A stretch of DNA of 14,514 nt. It comes from Halocafeteria seosinensis (Eukaryota > Sar > Bigyra > Bicosoecida). Below, piece after piece: positions 1 to 7,820 of the stretch (position 1 is the stretch's first letter; each line of letters starts with the position of its first letter). Location: NCBI GenBank assembly GCA_001687465.1, contig LVLI01002343.1, forward strand, positions 1 through 14,514, read 5' to 3'. The position numbers were made by a program, and so were the translations under genes. The notes below the pieces were generated by a model. That model saw nothing but the letters and a program-made list of their open reading frames with translations, was not told the DNA's origin and searched no databases.

Positions 1-1
1 G

Positions 2-725
2 CTGTGTTCCCTCACGGCGCATGTCAGCAAGGCTGCAGGAACAGCGGGCCCGTCGCTGCTTAACACGGGCGCATACCGCTCCTCGTTAAGAGGATGTGGT
101 CAACTTCCCGGCCGGTGGGCTATCTGTCACATTTGTGTGTGTGTGTCCACAAGGAACTCGGTGCCAACTGTACATTGACAACCGGGCACTTTGCGAAGTA
201 TTACAAGACTCGGCGAAATGGAAGCGACTTCAAGAATATGATGGACATCTTGGCACACTGCTGCAGAAGCTGCTGAAGCTAGGACGAGTTTATTCAGTCA
301 AGTGGATCCGTGCTCACCAAGACGAAGACACCACAGACCCACATACTCTCGGGAACATTGCTGCTGCTGCCTTAGCCGATGCGGCACGTCGCCGGGCACC
401 CATTGAGGGGCGCTACCTAGATCTTCCGCTGCCCCCTGGAGAACAACGTTTCAATGTCGTGCCTTACGCGCCATCATACCGGCTTCCGCCTCTGGCGCAC
501 TCCCAAGGACGCAGGGCACTACTGCACTTACCCCTCCCAGACCCGTCGTGCTGCTTGATGCGGTTTGACGGGAAACGTTGGCAACAGCGGATAGCAGCTG
601 TCACATTTGGGCAAAACTTCAGCTCCCCCCACTCTGCCATTGGATACGTGGGACCAGCTGGAGCTAAAATACCCTCGGCATCCGTATCCGAGCTGGCCTG
701 CTTCCTCCTGCGGTCCAGGAGATGA
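2..725 (+). pseudogene. RNase H domain fragment of a retroelement polyprotein
   Basis: From about 160 the frame reads YIDNRALCEVL, which matches the RNase H segment holding the third catalytic carboxylate (D-N-x-A-L). About 45 residues later VKWIRAHQDED is followed by LGNIAAAALADAARRR, matching the last RNase H motif (histidine/aspartate loop, then the alanine-rich final helix). The part before it (GAYRSS, around 97) resembles the RNase H segment with the second catalytic residue but lies in a different frame. The switch falls at or near a TG dinucleotide run at 134-146. The ATG at 96 is therefore unlikely to be a real start. Past residue 120 the translation is proline-rich and not recognisable. 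The frame ends at 725. I see a broken domain, not a working enzyme. Confidence 0.5.
134..146 (+). repeat. TG dinucleotide run at the RNase H frame switch
   Basis: A run of about six TG units lies where the RNase H-like translation passes from one frame to another. Replication slippage here is a simple explanation for the break. Confidence 0.6.
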
Positions 726-738
726 TTGATCGACCTGA

Positions 739-1500
739 TGTGTACGGACAGAGCCCATCATGTGTAGCCTGTCGAGCGACCCTACACAACGACACTGTCT
801 GGTACCACTACATATATATATGTATCGCTGCACCGACGAGACTATCTGTACTACAACTCAAAGATGGCGGCAAAGGGCGGATAATACCTTTCTCCTGGCG
901 CACCTGACGCAGGTATACCGACGCCGTCCTGGTCCCAAAGAAGCACTTGTCGGTGTCTCGACGCATCAGTTCGAAACCATGACATTTGCGGAATGCAAGT
1001 GCCATGTGACTCGATTGCAGCAGAATACATCTGCGCTGCCAAACACACTGTGTTACACACACCAGTACTGTGAAAGAGTCATCATAGCGGGACATTACGC
1101 CCCTGACGAACTCTCGGCCCTGGACATGCCGATCACACAGTGGACAATCCACCGGGAAGCTTTGGCTTTCCTAGGCAGTCAACCAGAACTAGCAAAACAG
1201 TGGCTGGCTGGGTTCCAAAAGGTCTTCTTTAATCAGTCCTTTCACCCGCAAGCCAATCGCAAGCTGCAACTGGCGCCGGTTCACTATCGTGCTGTTCAGG
1301 AAGTGTTCCCTGGACTTCTCTCCCACCTTTACATCTGTGAACGAGAACCAGTGGTTGATACGTCGGAACTGTTCACTTCGCAGCTCTCCACACAATCACT
1401 ATCGCAAGCTAGTACCTCTTCCCTGGATGTCCATGGCTACGCCCAATTAGCGTCACTGTGCTACAGTCTCAGATTATTCCTGATATCCTCCAACCAGTGA
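739..1500 (+). pseudogene. Retroelement-associated open frame, middle segment, unrecognised
   Basis: This frame opens at 739 after closely spaced stops and runs to a TGA at 1498-1500. It begins where the RNase H frame stops and carries several cysteines and histidines early on (FAECKCHVTR, CYTHQYCER), which could be the remains of a zinc-binding segment such as follows RNase H in many LINE polyproteins. That reading is inference. The rest, rich in Q, L and S, is not recognised. An ATATATATAT run lies near 812-821 at its start. There is no convincing independent start codon, so it is treated as a continuation of the upstream frame after an indel. Confidence 0.35.
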
Positions 1501-2200
1501 AGCGTGGACTCCCATCGTTGCTTGGCGACACACTCAGCTATGGTGGTCCCAGGAGACACTACGTGGACTAGCATGCCCACATTTCCTTGGAAATGTCCCC
1601 CAAGGTGTGGTTGCGTATATGCTCACAGATCGCCTAAACACCGACAACGGTTCTGTTGCCTTGCGAGACGTCCGTCACTTGTGGCAACACTTAGTTGCCT
1701 CATCACCTGAGTCTACACGACAACTGCTCTGGTTAGCAAGAGGCCAAGAGATGGAAGACTTTTGCTGCAACATACCGGGGATTCAGGTAATCCCACAATG
1801 GAATCACAATCTTCAAGTTCCAACGGAGGATCTCAGCACCATCAAAGCTCAGCTCTTATTCTGGCTCGGATACTCCCCAAAACAATCGATCGCGATGTAC
1901 AGCAGCACTTGCGGAATGACCACATCTGTGGCGGCATCACTCGCCTCCTCGTTCCGTAGACTCTACCAGAAACTTGGCCGGATCCTTCGAAGACGCCGGC
2001 GTGACTTGGACAAAGAGTTCCAGGTCTCCCCATCATTGCTTCGGGTGCTGAAGCATCTGCAGGAATGGCGTGCGAGCGACAACAAGACTCCATTTTGTGC
2101 CTACACGGACACACAAAAAGAGCAAGTCCTTCAACGCCTTAAAACAAATCGGAAGTGGCTTGCACATAATCAAGCAACGATCACCGTACGTCCCTTTTAG
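1484..2200 (+). pseudogene. Retroelement-associated open frame, C-terminal segment, unrecognised
   Basis: The frame is open from 1484, just after an in-frame TGA at 1481, to a TAG at 2198-2200, so about 16 nt of open sequence overlap the previous frame. It holds a strongly basic stretch (GRILRRRRRDLDKEF, about 1975-2020) and aromatic/tryptophan positions (VRHLWQHL, FWLGYSP, KHLQEWR) spaced like a structured helical protein. The first ATG, at 1607, is internal to the open frame, which continues upstream of it with normal codon texture, so that ATG is probably not the start. I do not recognise the family. The end at 2200 probably marks the end of the polyprotein. Confidence 0.35.
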
Positions 2201-2730
2201 GGACCGAGCAACAGTGCTAATTTCTACCTTGGTAGTATTGATCCCACGCCAATTGAGGCCTGGTGACATCTCAGGAAGGAAAACCTGCCTTGATGGAAAA
2301 CCCGCTCAACCATAAGGGTGTGACAAAAATAGGGCTGTTGGGATGGCGCCCACTTCCCCAACTGGGGAAGGGGAAGCCTTCCCCAACCCCAATCCCCCGG
2401 GGAAGAAATCCCAAAAGGGGATCCCCAACGTAGAAAATATAAAACTCCATTAATGAGTGTATTGACATTCGATATGTCATTGTACATGTCCACTAAATGA
2501 TAATAGAGGTCAACGAGTTCGCATATGATGAAATAGACCATTATCTATAACGACCGGCCTCTGGTTTCAAATCCAATTTTCAAACATCAACAGCTCATTG
2601 AAGTGCCGATTAAGTAGATACACTAGTGCTCTCTGGAAGACCACTTTGACCAAAACGTAAGCATCCTTGTGCCGCGTGGTACCCCGACAGTTAGACTCTT
2701 GCACTAGACGTAGTCGAGCGCGTTGACGTT
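2201..2730. other. Non-coding spacer with a GC-rich hairpin cluster
   Basis: No convincing gene is present. The right part (about 2430-2700) is AT-richer and featureless. The left part contains the hairpin cluster described separately. The open frames across this stretch on the - strand translate the simple GGGGAA/TTCCCC repeats and have no protein character. Confidence 0.5.
2353..2384. repeat. Two nested perfect hairpins built on CTTCCCC/GGGGAAG
   Basis: CTTCCCCA (2353-2360) faces TGGGGAAG (2363-2370) across a two-base loop. GGGGAAG (2370-2376) then faces CTTCCCC (2378-2384) across one base. The two palindromes share a G at 2370, so alternative foldings compete. More C- and G-runs (CCCC, CCCCCGGGGAAG, GGGGATCCCC) follow to about 2428. 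Confidence 0.8.
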
Positions 2731-2732
2731 AA

Positions 2733-3370
2733 CGAGGACTTCTTGTACCGGACGAGGAGGATAATTCCTGTCAAGTTCCTTCGCCACCGCCATTTGAAGA
2801 GGACGATTTTGAGTATGAAGTGCCACCACATGTAGAGACGGTGGACATCGAAGCGGCTCCTGAAGGCAGTGGAGAGGCCAGCAACCACCTCAATCTTCCA
2901 CTGCACATTCTGCCACTTGTCACAACTGACCGAATTGGATATGAGCTTTTGCAACCAATCGACCATGACGAAGTCTGCGGCGGAGCGTTTGCCCAAATTG
3001 TGCTGGCTGTTTAACGTGGGATGCAATGAAAGCTCGTCAGAATACGTGTCAGACATCGAATCGGCAAGTGATCACAGTCATCCCAATTCAACACAATGCT
3101 CAACCGGTGGGCTTGTATGATGCTCGGTGTATACAATTTCCGTACATTGGTGTGCGCAATGGGGAATGCCAAGGTGTCCGTCCCGGCTTTATGCGTGCAT
3201 ACTGGTCCTTCTTGCCAATACATATTTGGAAACTTTGTCACGTCGTTCCAAAAAAGTGTAGGGCCTGTTTAACGTGTTGTTTCATTTCAACCGGTGTTTG
3301 GCCGATAGCCATGGCGAACACGTATGCCAAGTGTCGAAGCGACCGTCTGCCAAATCCGTGCGGAGTTTGA
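2733..3370 (+). pseudogene. Transposase-like remnant, possibly piggyBac family
   Basis: Two + strand frames follow each other: one open from 2733 to a stop at 3012-3014, the other continuing to 3370. The first is acidic and proline-rich early (SPPPFEEDDFEYEVPP). The second holds FPYIGVRNGECQGVRPGF followed by MRAYWS. An acidic N-terminus, then a [F/Y]-I-G-[V/I]-R segment and a Y-W-S a short distance on, recall the start of piggyBac-type (DDE_Tnp_1_7) transposases. The resemblance is short and from memory of the family pattern. No catalytic aspartates can be assigned and the frame is broken, so this is at best a fragment. A decayed host gene is the alternative. Confidence 0.25.
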
Positions 3371-3469
3371 TGGATTGTTGGTTAGGTAGTATTCATAGCA
3401 TATCGTATTGTATTGGCCACAACAATGGCGAGCGTTTTGCGTGTGTATTTGACGTGGTTCAGTCAGTAT

Positions 3470-4099
3470 GAGACACGGTGGACGTTCATACGGAACCGAC
3501 TCTATTGGATAAGATGCGCACCCAGCGTTTCCGCGACGATCTCGTCTTTGTCGTGGCCCAAGCTTCATTTCTTCGTTCGAACACCTAGCGACGTGGACAT
3601 TTTTCTGTCGTCGTTGCACCGGTTCGAGGGGAGCGTGGGCGCATGGGCACTCGCAGTGTTTCTTCGGGTCGCCGTCCGAAGAAGGCGTTCCGTTGGGGTG
3701 GTTGGAACAACAAAAAGAAAAGAGACGCATGCCTCGTAGCAATGAACGCAAAATACACATGGCGGCGGTAACCCAAGGAAAACAAAACAAACCAAAACCA
3801 GCGTGGCGCATCCACGGCCATTAAAACAAAAGGGAAGCCAGCGATCGGATTGTTCATTGTCGGCATCGGCCTCGGTATCCTCATCATCATAGGCTTGATG
3901 GCTTATTTCGCGGATAAATGGCACCAGAGGAAAGCAAAGAATGACACTGTGGATGAAACATCACCGTTGGCGCTAGGTACCGCAAAACATGCCGGAGCCA
4001 GGTAAACCACTGCCTGTCCCATTCGTAAACGAGCTGACGGCAACGTGCGCGATCATTGCAAGCGTCGAGAAAGCGCTCAACCGATGTATTCAGCGATAA
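3470..4099 (+). pseudogene. Broken gene for a small single-pass membrane protein
   Basis: The clearest piece, in frame from 3772 to a stop at 4003-4005, reads KGKPAIGLF, then a hydrophobic span of about 20 residues with GxxxG spacing (IVGIGLGILIIIGL), then AYFADKWHQRKAKND, i.e. a helix followed by a basic cytosolic tail. In the next frame the sequence MPEPGKPLPVPFVNEL continues to a stop at 4097-4099 and looks like the rest of the tail. A basic frame upstream (GWLEQQKEKRRMPRSNERK, about 3690-3750) looks like the preceding part. Two readings are possible. One is a spliced gene with exon 1 at 3643-3735, a 66-nt phase-0 intron 3736-3801 and exon 2 at 3802-4005 (98 residues). The other is a decayed gene with indels near 3820 and 3975. 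The second explains more of the sequence. Confidence 0.35.
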
Positions 4100-4484
4100 A
4101 TCACGGCAGAAAATAACAATATGACACTGGGAAAAGCGCGGTTTTTTAGGTATCATTTTGTTACCCGTTGAGCAGTTCTTTGTCCTGCGACAGGTGTCCT
4201 TCCCATTTGAGACGCCAAGCCAGATCTGTACGCGATGGATGCTTCATAAATTGGGAAAAAACATTTGTTAAGACTATGGCATGACTGATTCTGAATGCGA
4301 CACTGTTGTGCGATGGGTTCCTGGGGCAATACTATACTAGAATCTTTTGGGAGGCCCACAGGGAGTATGTCTGGATATGCAATAGGTTTGCCGGGCAATC
4401 CTATTCTGATAGGCGCGCTCAGAGACGTTTCAACATTACACATTATCACGATAAGTTACCTGGCACGTGATAGCTACTCAGGAA
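4100..4484. other. Spacer without a supported gene
   Basis: Short open frames exist on both strands, for instance on the - strand between 4449 and 4153 with LPGKPIAYPDILPVGLP. None has a clear start context, splice signals or a recognisable domain. Nothing else was seen. Confidence 0.3.
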
Positions 4485-5137
4485 TCATACCATGAGCTGC
4501 CGGATTCGACGTTGCATTGGATCTTCGTTTTCGCGTTCAATCCAGCAATCAGATCTCTAAATTTACAGTATATGGTTCTCGTTGCACTGCTTTGTCTTCG
4601 TCCCAGATGGAGATAGGTTTTCTTCAATGGTTCAGGAGGTTCACCCTTCATGCTCTATCTTGAACCTTCAGTCAGAATCCCAAAAAAGTAATACAGCTAC
4701 ACTTACCCTCTCTTCGACCAAAGTTCGTTCCTGAACCAAGCGTGGTACGAGTATGACACGATCAACTTCACCGCGATCGCAAATCCCGGTAAGTGGACGA
4801 CTATCGGTAGTGTCTGTCTCCAATCTGGAATCTCGACGATGCTTCGCTGGTCGCGATCGATAGTAATAGTAGTACACTCCTGTCCCTACGACCGCCGTAA
4901 TTGTGCTTCCGCACACAGCTACGGTGGCTACAGACTCCCAAAAATCTCGAGATTGGACCTTGTTTCGATGATAATGGCAGGAGCGTTGAGCAACTCCTGC
5001 CATCGTCTCCAGAAGAATTGCTCAATGCCGCTGCTTCGGGCGGTGCTACCGTCATCATGCAAGTTTGCGGTCCCATACCAAGAGGAGGCGCTTCTGGTAG
5101 CTTTGCCTGACGGAGTCTCCGTCGTGAACTCACCCAT
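4485..5137 (-). CDS. Putative small single-pass membrane protein, 2-3 exons
   Basis: The firmest part is 5003 to 4707: SVATVAVCGSTITAVVGTG is a membrane helix, followed by YYYYYRSRPAKHRRDSR, a strongly basic stop-transfer, and then an acidic, threonine-rich tail. It ends at a consensus donor (AGG|GTAAGT, intron from 4706). An acceptor at TTTAG (4558-4557) joins in phase to a charged last exon (WIERENEDPMQRR) with a stop at 4487-4485; the intron would be 150 nt. Upstream, an ATG at 5137 opens a different frame, MGEFTTETPSGKATRSASSW. A GACG|GTAGCA donor and GGCAG acceptor (53 nt, about 5046-4994) would join it in phase to the helix part, but that intron is weak. If it is not real, translation may start at 5003 or the gene may be frameshifted. 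The family is unknown. The opposite strand is also open here. Confidence 0.45.
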
Positions 5138-5702
5138 TTTTACCAGGTCGGATTCGAACTCTGGAACTCATGCAGGTAAGGAAGCGACGGAATAAGACAA
5201 TTCAGATCACATGCTCTCACGCTTTCTTGCGAACTTTCGGCCATTCCTTTCCATTGGTGTGGACTCAACTTCGGCAGTACCGCTCACCGTGCCTTCTCTA
5301 GCCCCTTCCGGAGTTCGTCTAGCAGTACCGCCTTGTTAAAGACGACCCTAGTGAGAACTATCAACCCTTTCGTTTATCCCCCGGGAGATTATTAACTTTC
5401 GCGGGTGATAGTTATAAAGCAACAAATAGAACAAATAGGACCCTAACCGTAATCCTAACCAAGGTGTGTAGTAGAGTGTAATATCTATAGTCTATCGGGG
5501 ACTCTAAAAGCGACGTTTAACCTATGGTAGAAAACACCACTGGCAAACCGTAACATTTCATGGTCGCGCACACAGAATTGATGGATGATTCTGGTGCAGG
5601 TTGCTTCCAAGAAAGCGCGGATGTTGGCAGAACTAACAAATCTCCTTCACTGGTGGAAGCGCGAATGGTGTCAGGAGTTGTCGCGGAAAACAACGAGCTG
5701 TG
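5138..5702. other. Spacer and 3' flank of the large gene
   Basis: This stretch lies downstream of the stop codon of the large - strand gene and upstream of the small - strand gene. No gene is supported. It contains a short telomere-like motif (5441-5460), a CCCCCGGG palindrome near 5378-5385 and a repeated ACAAATAG pair around 5422-5438. The 3' untranslated region of the large gene presumably lies just left of 5703, but I could not fix a polyadenylation site. Confidence 0.4.
5441..5460 (-). repeat. Short degenerate interstitial telomere motif
   Basis: CCCTAACC, then GTAAT, then CCTAACC gives about two imperfect CCCTAA units. This is the complement of the terminal repeat, so its orientation is opposite to that of the chromosome end. 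Confidence 0.4.
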
Positions 5703-7820
5703 TTAGTTTATACGAGTATAATCGGACAGCAGAGGTTCCGTACCTCTCTGCCCGGCAATTTCAACTTGACGTTCTATTTCGTTCTCCCCCGCACTTGATT
5801 CGAAATGCTCCTCTTTGTCCTCGCTTGATTGGAAACCATGGCAGCAGGTCGATGAACAGGGTTTCACGACATAGTATATAGCCGGAGTCAGAAATCCCAA
5901 AATCAGAAATGCTAGACGGAATGTTCCATGTACATTCGCAGGAATACTAGATGCACTGAGAACACGGTGTTCCCTGTACACAGCCTTGATGCTGGGATAC
6001 TCGTTGACGTAGCTTATTTGGCCCACAGACAGTTTCCATAGCTCCACAGATGTGTTAATTGCTCCCGCATATGGAACTGGCTTAAAGGATATCTGTGGCC
6101 CTTCGCCCGTGCGGTTCATAAAGTGATACTCCTGGAGAAGGCCGGAAACTGCATTGCTCGTGTTCGCCCATAAAGGTTTGGAAACAAAGTCTTCTAGACG
6201 TACAAGTTCGTGCTCCGAAGGTAAACGAACGGCAACTATACCGTTCTTCTCGAACACCAGCTGATATTCGAAAAACTCCACCTGGTTACAAAATGCATTA
6301 TCAGTGAGAACTTCCTGCTGGTTGCTGGTCAATGTTACGATGGTGGCACGGGAGGCATCGGCTCTGGACGTGACGTCCACGGGAACAAAAGGAGTACTAA
6401 AACCGCTAGACGGGAGCATTGTACGATTTGCAACGGAGGCATGCTCTCGCGGATCGATCATTTGGCCATTTCGACGAACAACAACCGGACCAAAGAGAAA
6501 AACGCCACCATTTTGAAGATTGTAAGCATTTATAATCCCGCTACTACCAGGAGCACCAATTCTCTCAGTTGTGCAATAGTTCACTTGATGAATATCGGGG
6601 TTTGCGTGAACGTTTGCCAAGTAAAGGTAATAACAAGGTTTGAGGGCTTTTGAATTTTGACCTGCGAAGTCCTGGTAAGGATAGAAGATTAAAATACCTG
6701 TTTTTGTGCTGTCGTTCCATCTCGCAGACACTTGAGACCGGGTGGCGCTTTTCCAATTATCTTCGTGATCCAACAGTTCATGAACACTGCGTTTTCCTAC
6801 ATGATCAAAGGTTTGCAATGTGCTAAAATAACGTTCGCCATTCCATGAAAAGCAAGTGAAAAAAAAGTTATTGTTCAGCACTGCTAGTCTTCCGTGATCA
6901 GCACACAAATGCGTTAAGACGTGGCTTCGACTCTGCACATGTGTCCATCCGTTAGACCTCGAGTACCTAAATGCCACTGTCGTTATATTGGAACTGCTTC
7001 CATCTAGCACAGGATATTCAACAAAAAGATCCAATTCATTATCCAACACAACGTTACATTCCCCCGTTGCCTGCACAACGTGGCATCTACTCGACATCTC
7101 GCCTGAGCGTGACCCAACAGCAACGTAGTAGCAGTTAGAATTAAAAAAGAAGTGTAAGATAATGGTATCATCACGCAAACGGAAAGCGTTCCGAAATTGG
7201 CATGGACTAGATTTTGAGGGATTAGGAGGCAGACAATGGTGCATACAGTCCTCATTGAAACTGCTCAGAATTGTGCTCCTCGGCTCAGATGTCACATCTT
7301 TCACATGTTGCATGAAGTGAGGCATTTCCATTTCATTATGAAGTAAGACACAGTCTGCGCCGTTTGTTGAATGAGCACATCGCATTGACACGTACTCAAA
7401 TGAGCTGTTTGGAGCCGAAGAATAAATGGGCAGCATCAACTCAGGTGCCTTGTTTTTCATCCGCCTGTCTGTGTTAATGGTTTGGGGTTTTGGGTACCCA
7501 GAAAAGTCTCCTGAGTATACAGACAAATATTGGAGGGTTCTACCGGCAAGCATCATTGCCTCGCCGTAATTACTGTCCCCTGGACATATCTTGACTTCTT
7601 CACTCTGATGCATTGCAAGATCCATTTCCTTAGGGTTCCTAGCAGTGGTTAAAGGGCCAAACGGAAGGTACCTACACCCCATACTGTGTGTGCAAGTAAT
7701 CAACGTCGATCGACAAACTGCAGGTGCGATTGTATCGATCCTGGTTGAGAGTTGGCTTTCTCTTATATACTGCAATACCTCGTATGTTGCGTAAAGCGCT
7801 GTTATCACAATTAGCAGAAC
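5703..7820 (-). CDS. Exon 5 of the large gene: module 3 and C-terminus
   Basis: This exon encodes 705 residues plus a stop, starting VLLIVITALYATYEV after the acceptor TTTCACCTACAG. The cluster CRSTLITCTHSMGC with YLPFG follows, then GWTHVQS, ILIFYPYQDFAG, VFLFGPVVVRRNGQMI, FVPVDV, SGLLQEYHFMNRT, SFKPVPYAGA, YPSIKAVYRE and SSIPANVHGTFR. The last helix is followed by PCSSTCC. The tail is only about 50 residues, acidic, and ends in YTRIN before TAA; YTRI fits a YxxPhi sorting signal. It lacks the RPxTxSG motif that ends the other two linkers, consistent with a true C-terminus and no fourth module. Codon 1 is GTT, and no ATG precedes the helix. Confidence 0.75.
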   Translation of the reverse strand, partial: VLLIVITALYATYEVLQYIRESQLSTRIDTIAPAVCRSTLITCTHSMGCRYLPFGPLTTARNPKEMDLAMHQSEEVKICPGDSNYGEAMMLAGRTLQYLSVYSGDFSGYPKPQTINTDRRMKNKAPELMLPIYSSAPNSSFEYVSMRCAHSTNGADCVLLHNEMEMPHFMQHVKDVTSEPRSTILSSFNEDCMHHCLPPNPSKSSPCQFRNAFRLRDDTIILHFFFNSNCYYVAVGSRSGEMSSRCHVVQATGECNVVLDNELDLFVEYPVLDGSSSNITTVAFRYSRSNGWTHVQSRSHVLTHLCADHGRLAVLNNNFFFTCFSWNGERYFSTLQTFDHVGKRSVHELLDHEDNWKSATRSQVSARWNDSTKTGILIFYPYQDFAGQNSKALKPCYYLYLANVHANPDIHQVNYCTTERIGAPGSSGIINAYNLQNGGVFLFGPVVVRRNGQMIDPREHASVANRTMLPSSGFSTPFVPVDVTSRADASRATIVTLTSNQQEVLTDNAFCNQVEFFEYQLVFEKNGIVAVRLPSEHELVRLEDFVSKPLWANTSNAVSGLLQEYHFMNRTGEGPQISFKPVPYAGAINTSVELWKLSVGQISYVNEYPSIKAVYREHRVLSASSIPANVHGTFRLAFLILGFLTPAIYYVVKPCSSTCCHGFQSSEDKEEHFESSAGENEIERQVEIAGQRGTEPLLSDYTRIN

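Larger units (their letters stand above)
1..2200 (+). mobile_element. Decayed non-LTR (LINE-like) retroelement, 5' part outside the window
   Basis: The stretch carries an RNase H-like domain at its left end followed by about 1.7 kb of long open frames in three different + strand frames (96-725, 739-1500, 1484-2200). The frames succeed one another with little overlap, as expected of one ancestral reading frame broken by indels. RNase H next to a long downstream region is typical of the C-terminal part of LINE-type reverse transcriptase polyproteins in algae and oomycetes. The reverse transcriptase itself would lie left of position 1. No terminal repeats, target-site duplication or poly(A) tail were found. 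An accessory host gene with frame errors cannot be excluded. Confidence 0.5.

Noticed and set aside
2224-2541. - strand frame of 105 codons across the hairpin cluster
   Set aside because: The glycine/proline/tryptophan-rich middle is simply the translation of GGGGAA repeats.
3287-3811. Long - strand frame of 174 codons
   Set aside because: Cysteine- and arginine-rich translation with no domain; it lies antisense to the more convincing + strand membrane-protein pieces and looks like a shadow.
3887-4156. - strand frame of 89 codons with HIVIFCRDLSLNTSVERF
   Set aside because: It looks protein-like in places, but it is antisense to the helix/tail pieces on the + strand, which have a clearer membrane-protein architecture. 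It could be revisited with strand-specific transcripts.
5140-5175. tRNA T-loop on the - strand (TTCGAATCC)
   Set aside because: The bases flanking the loop do not form the 5-bp T-stem, and no acceptor stem or anticodon arm fits around it.
5585-5881. + strand frame of 98 codons at the end of the large gene
   Set aside because: More than half overlaps exon 5 antisense, and the rest has no domain or splice signal.
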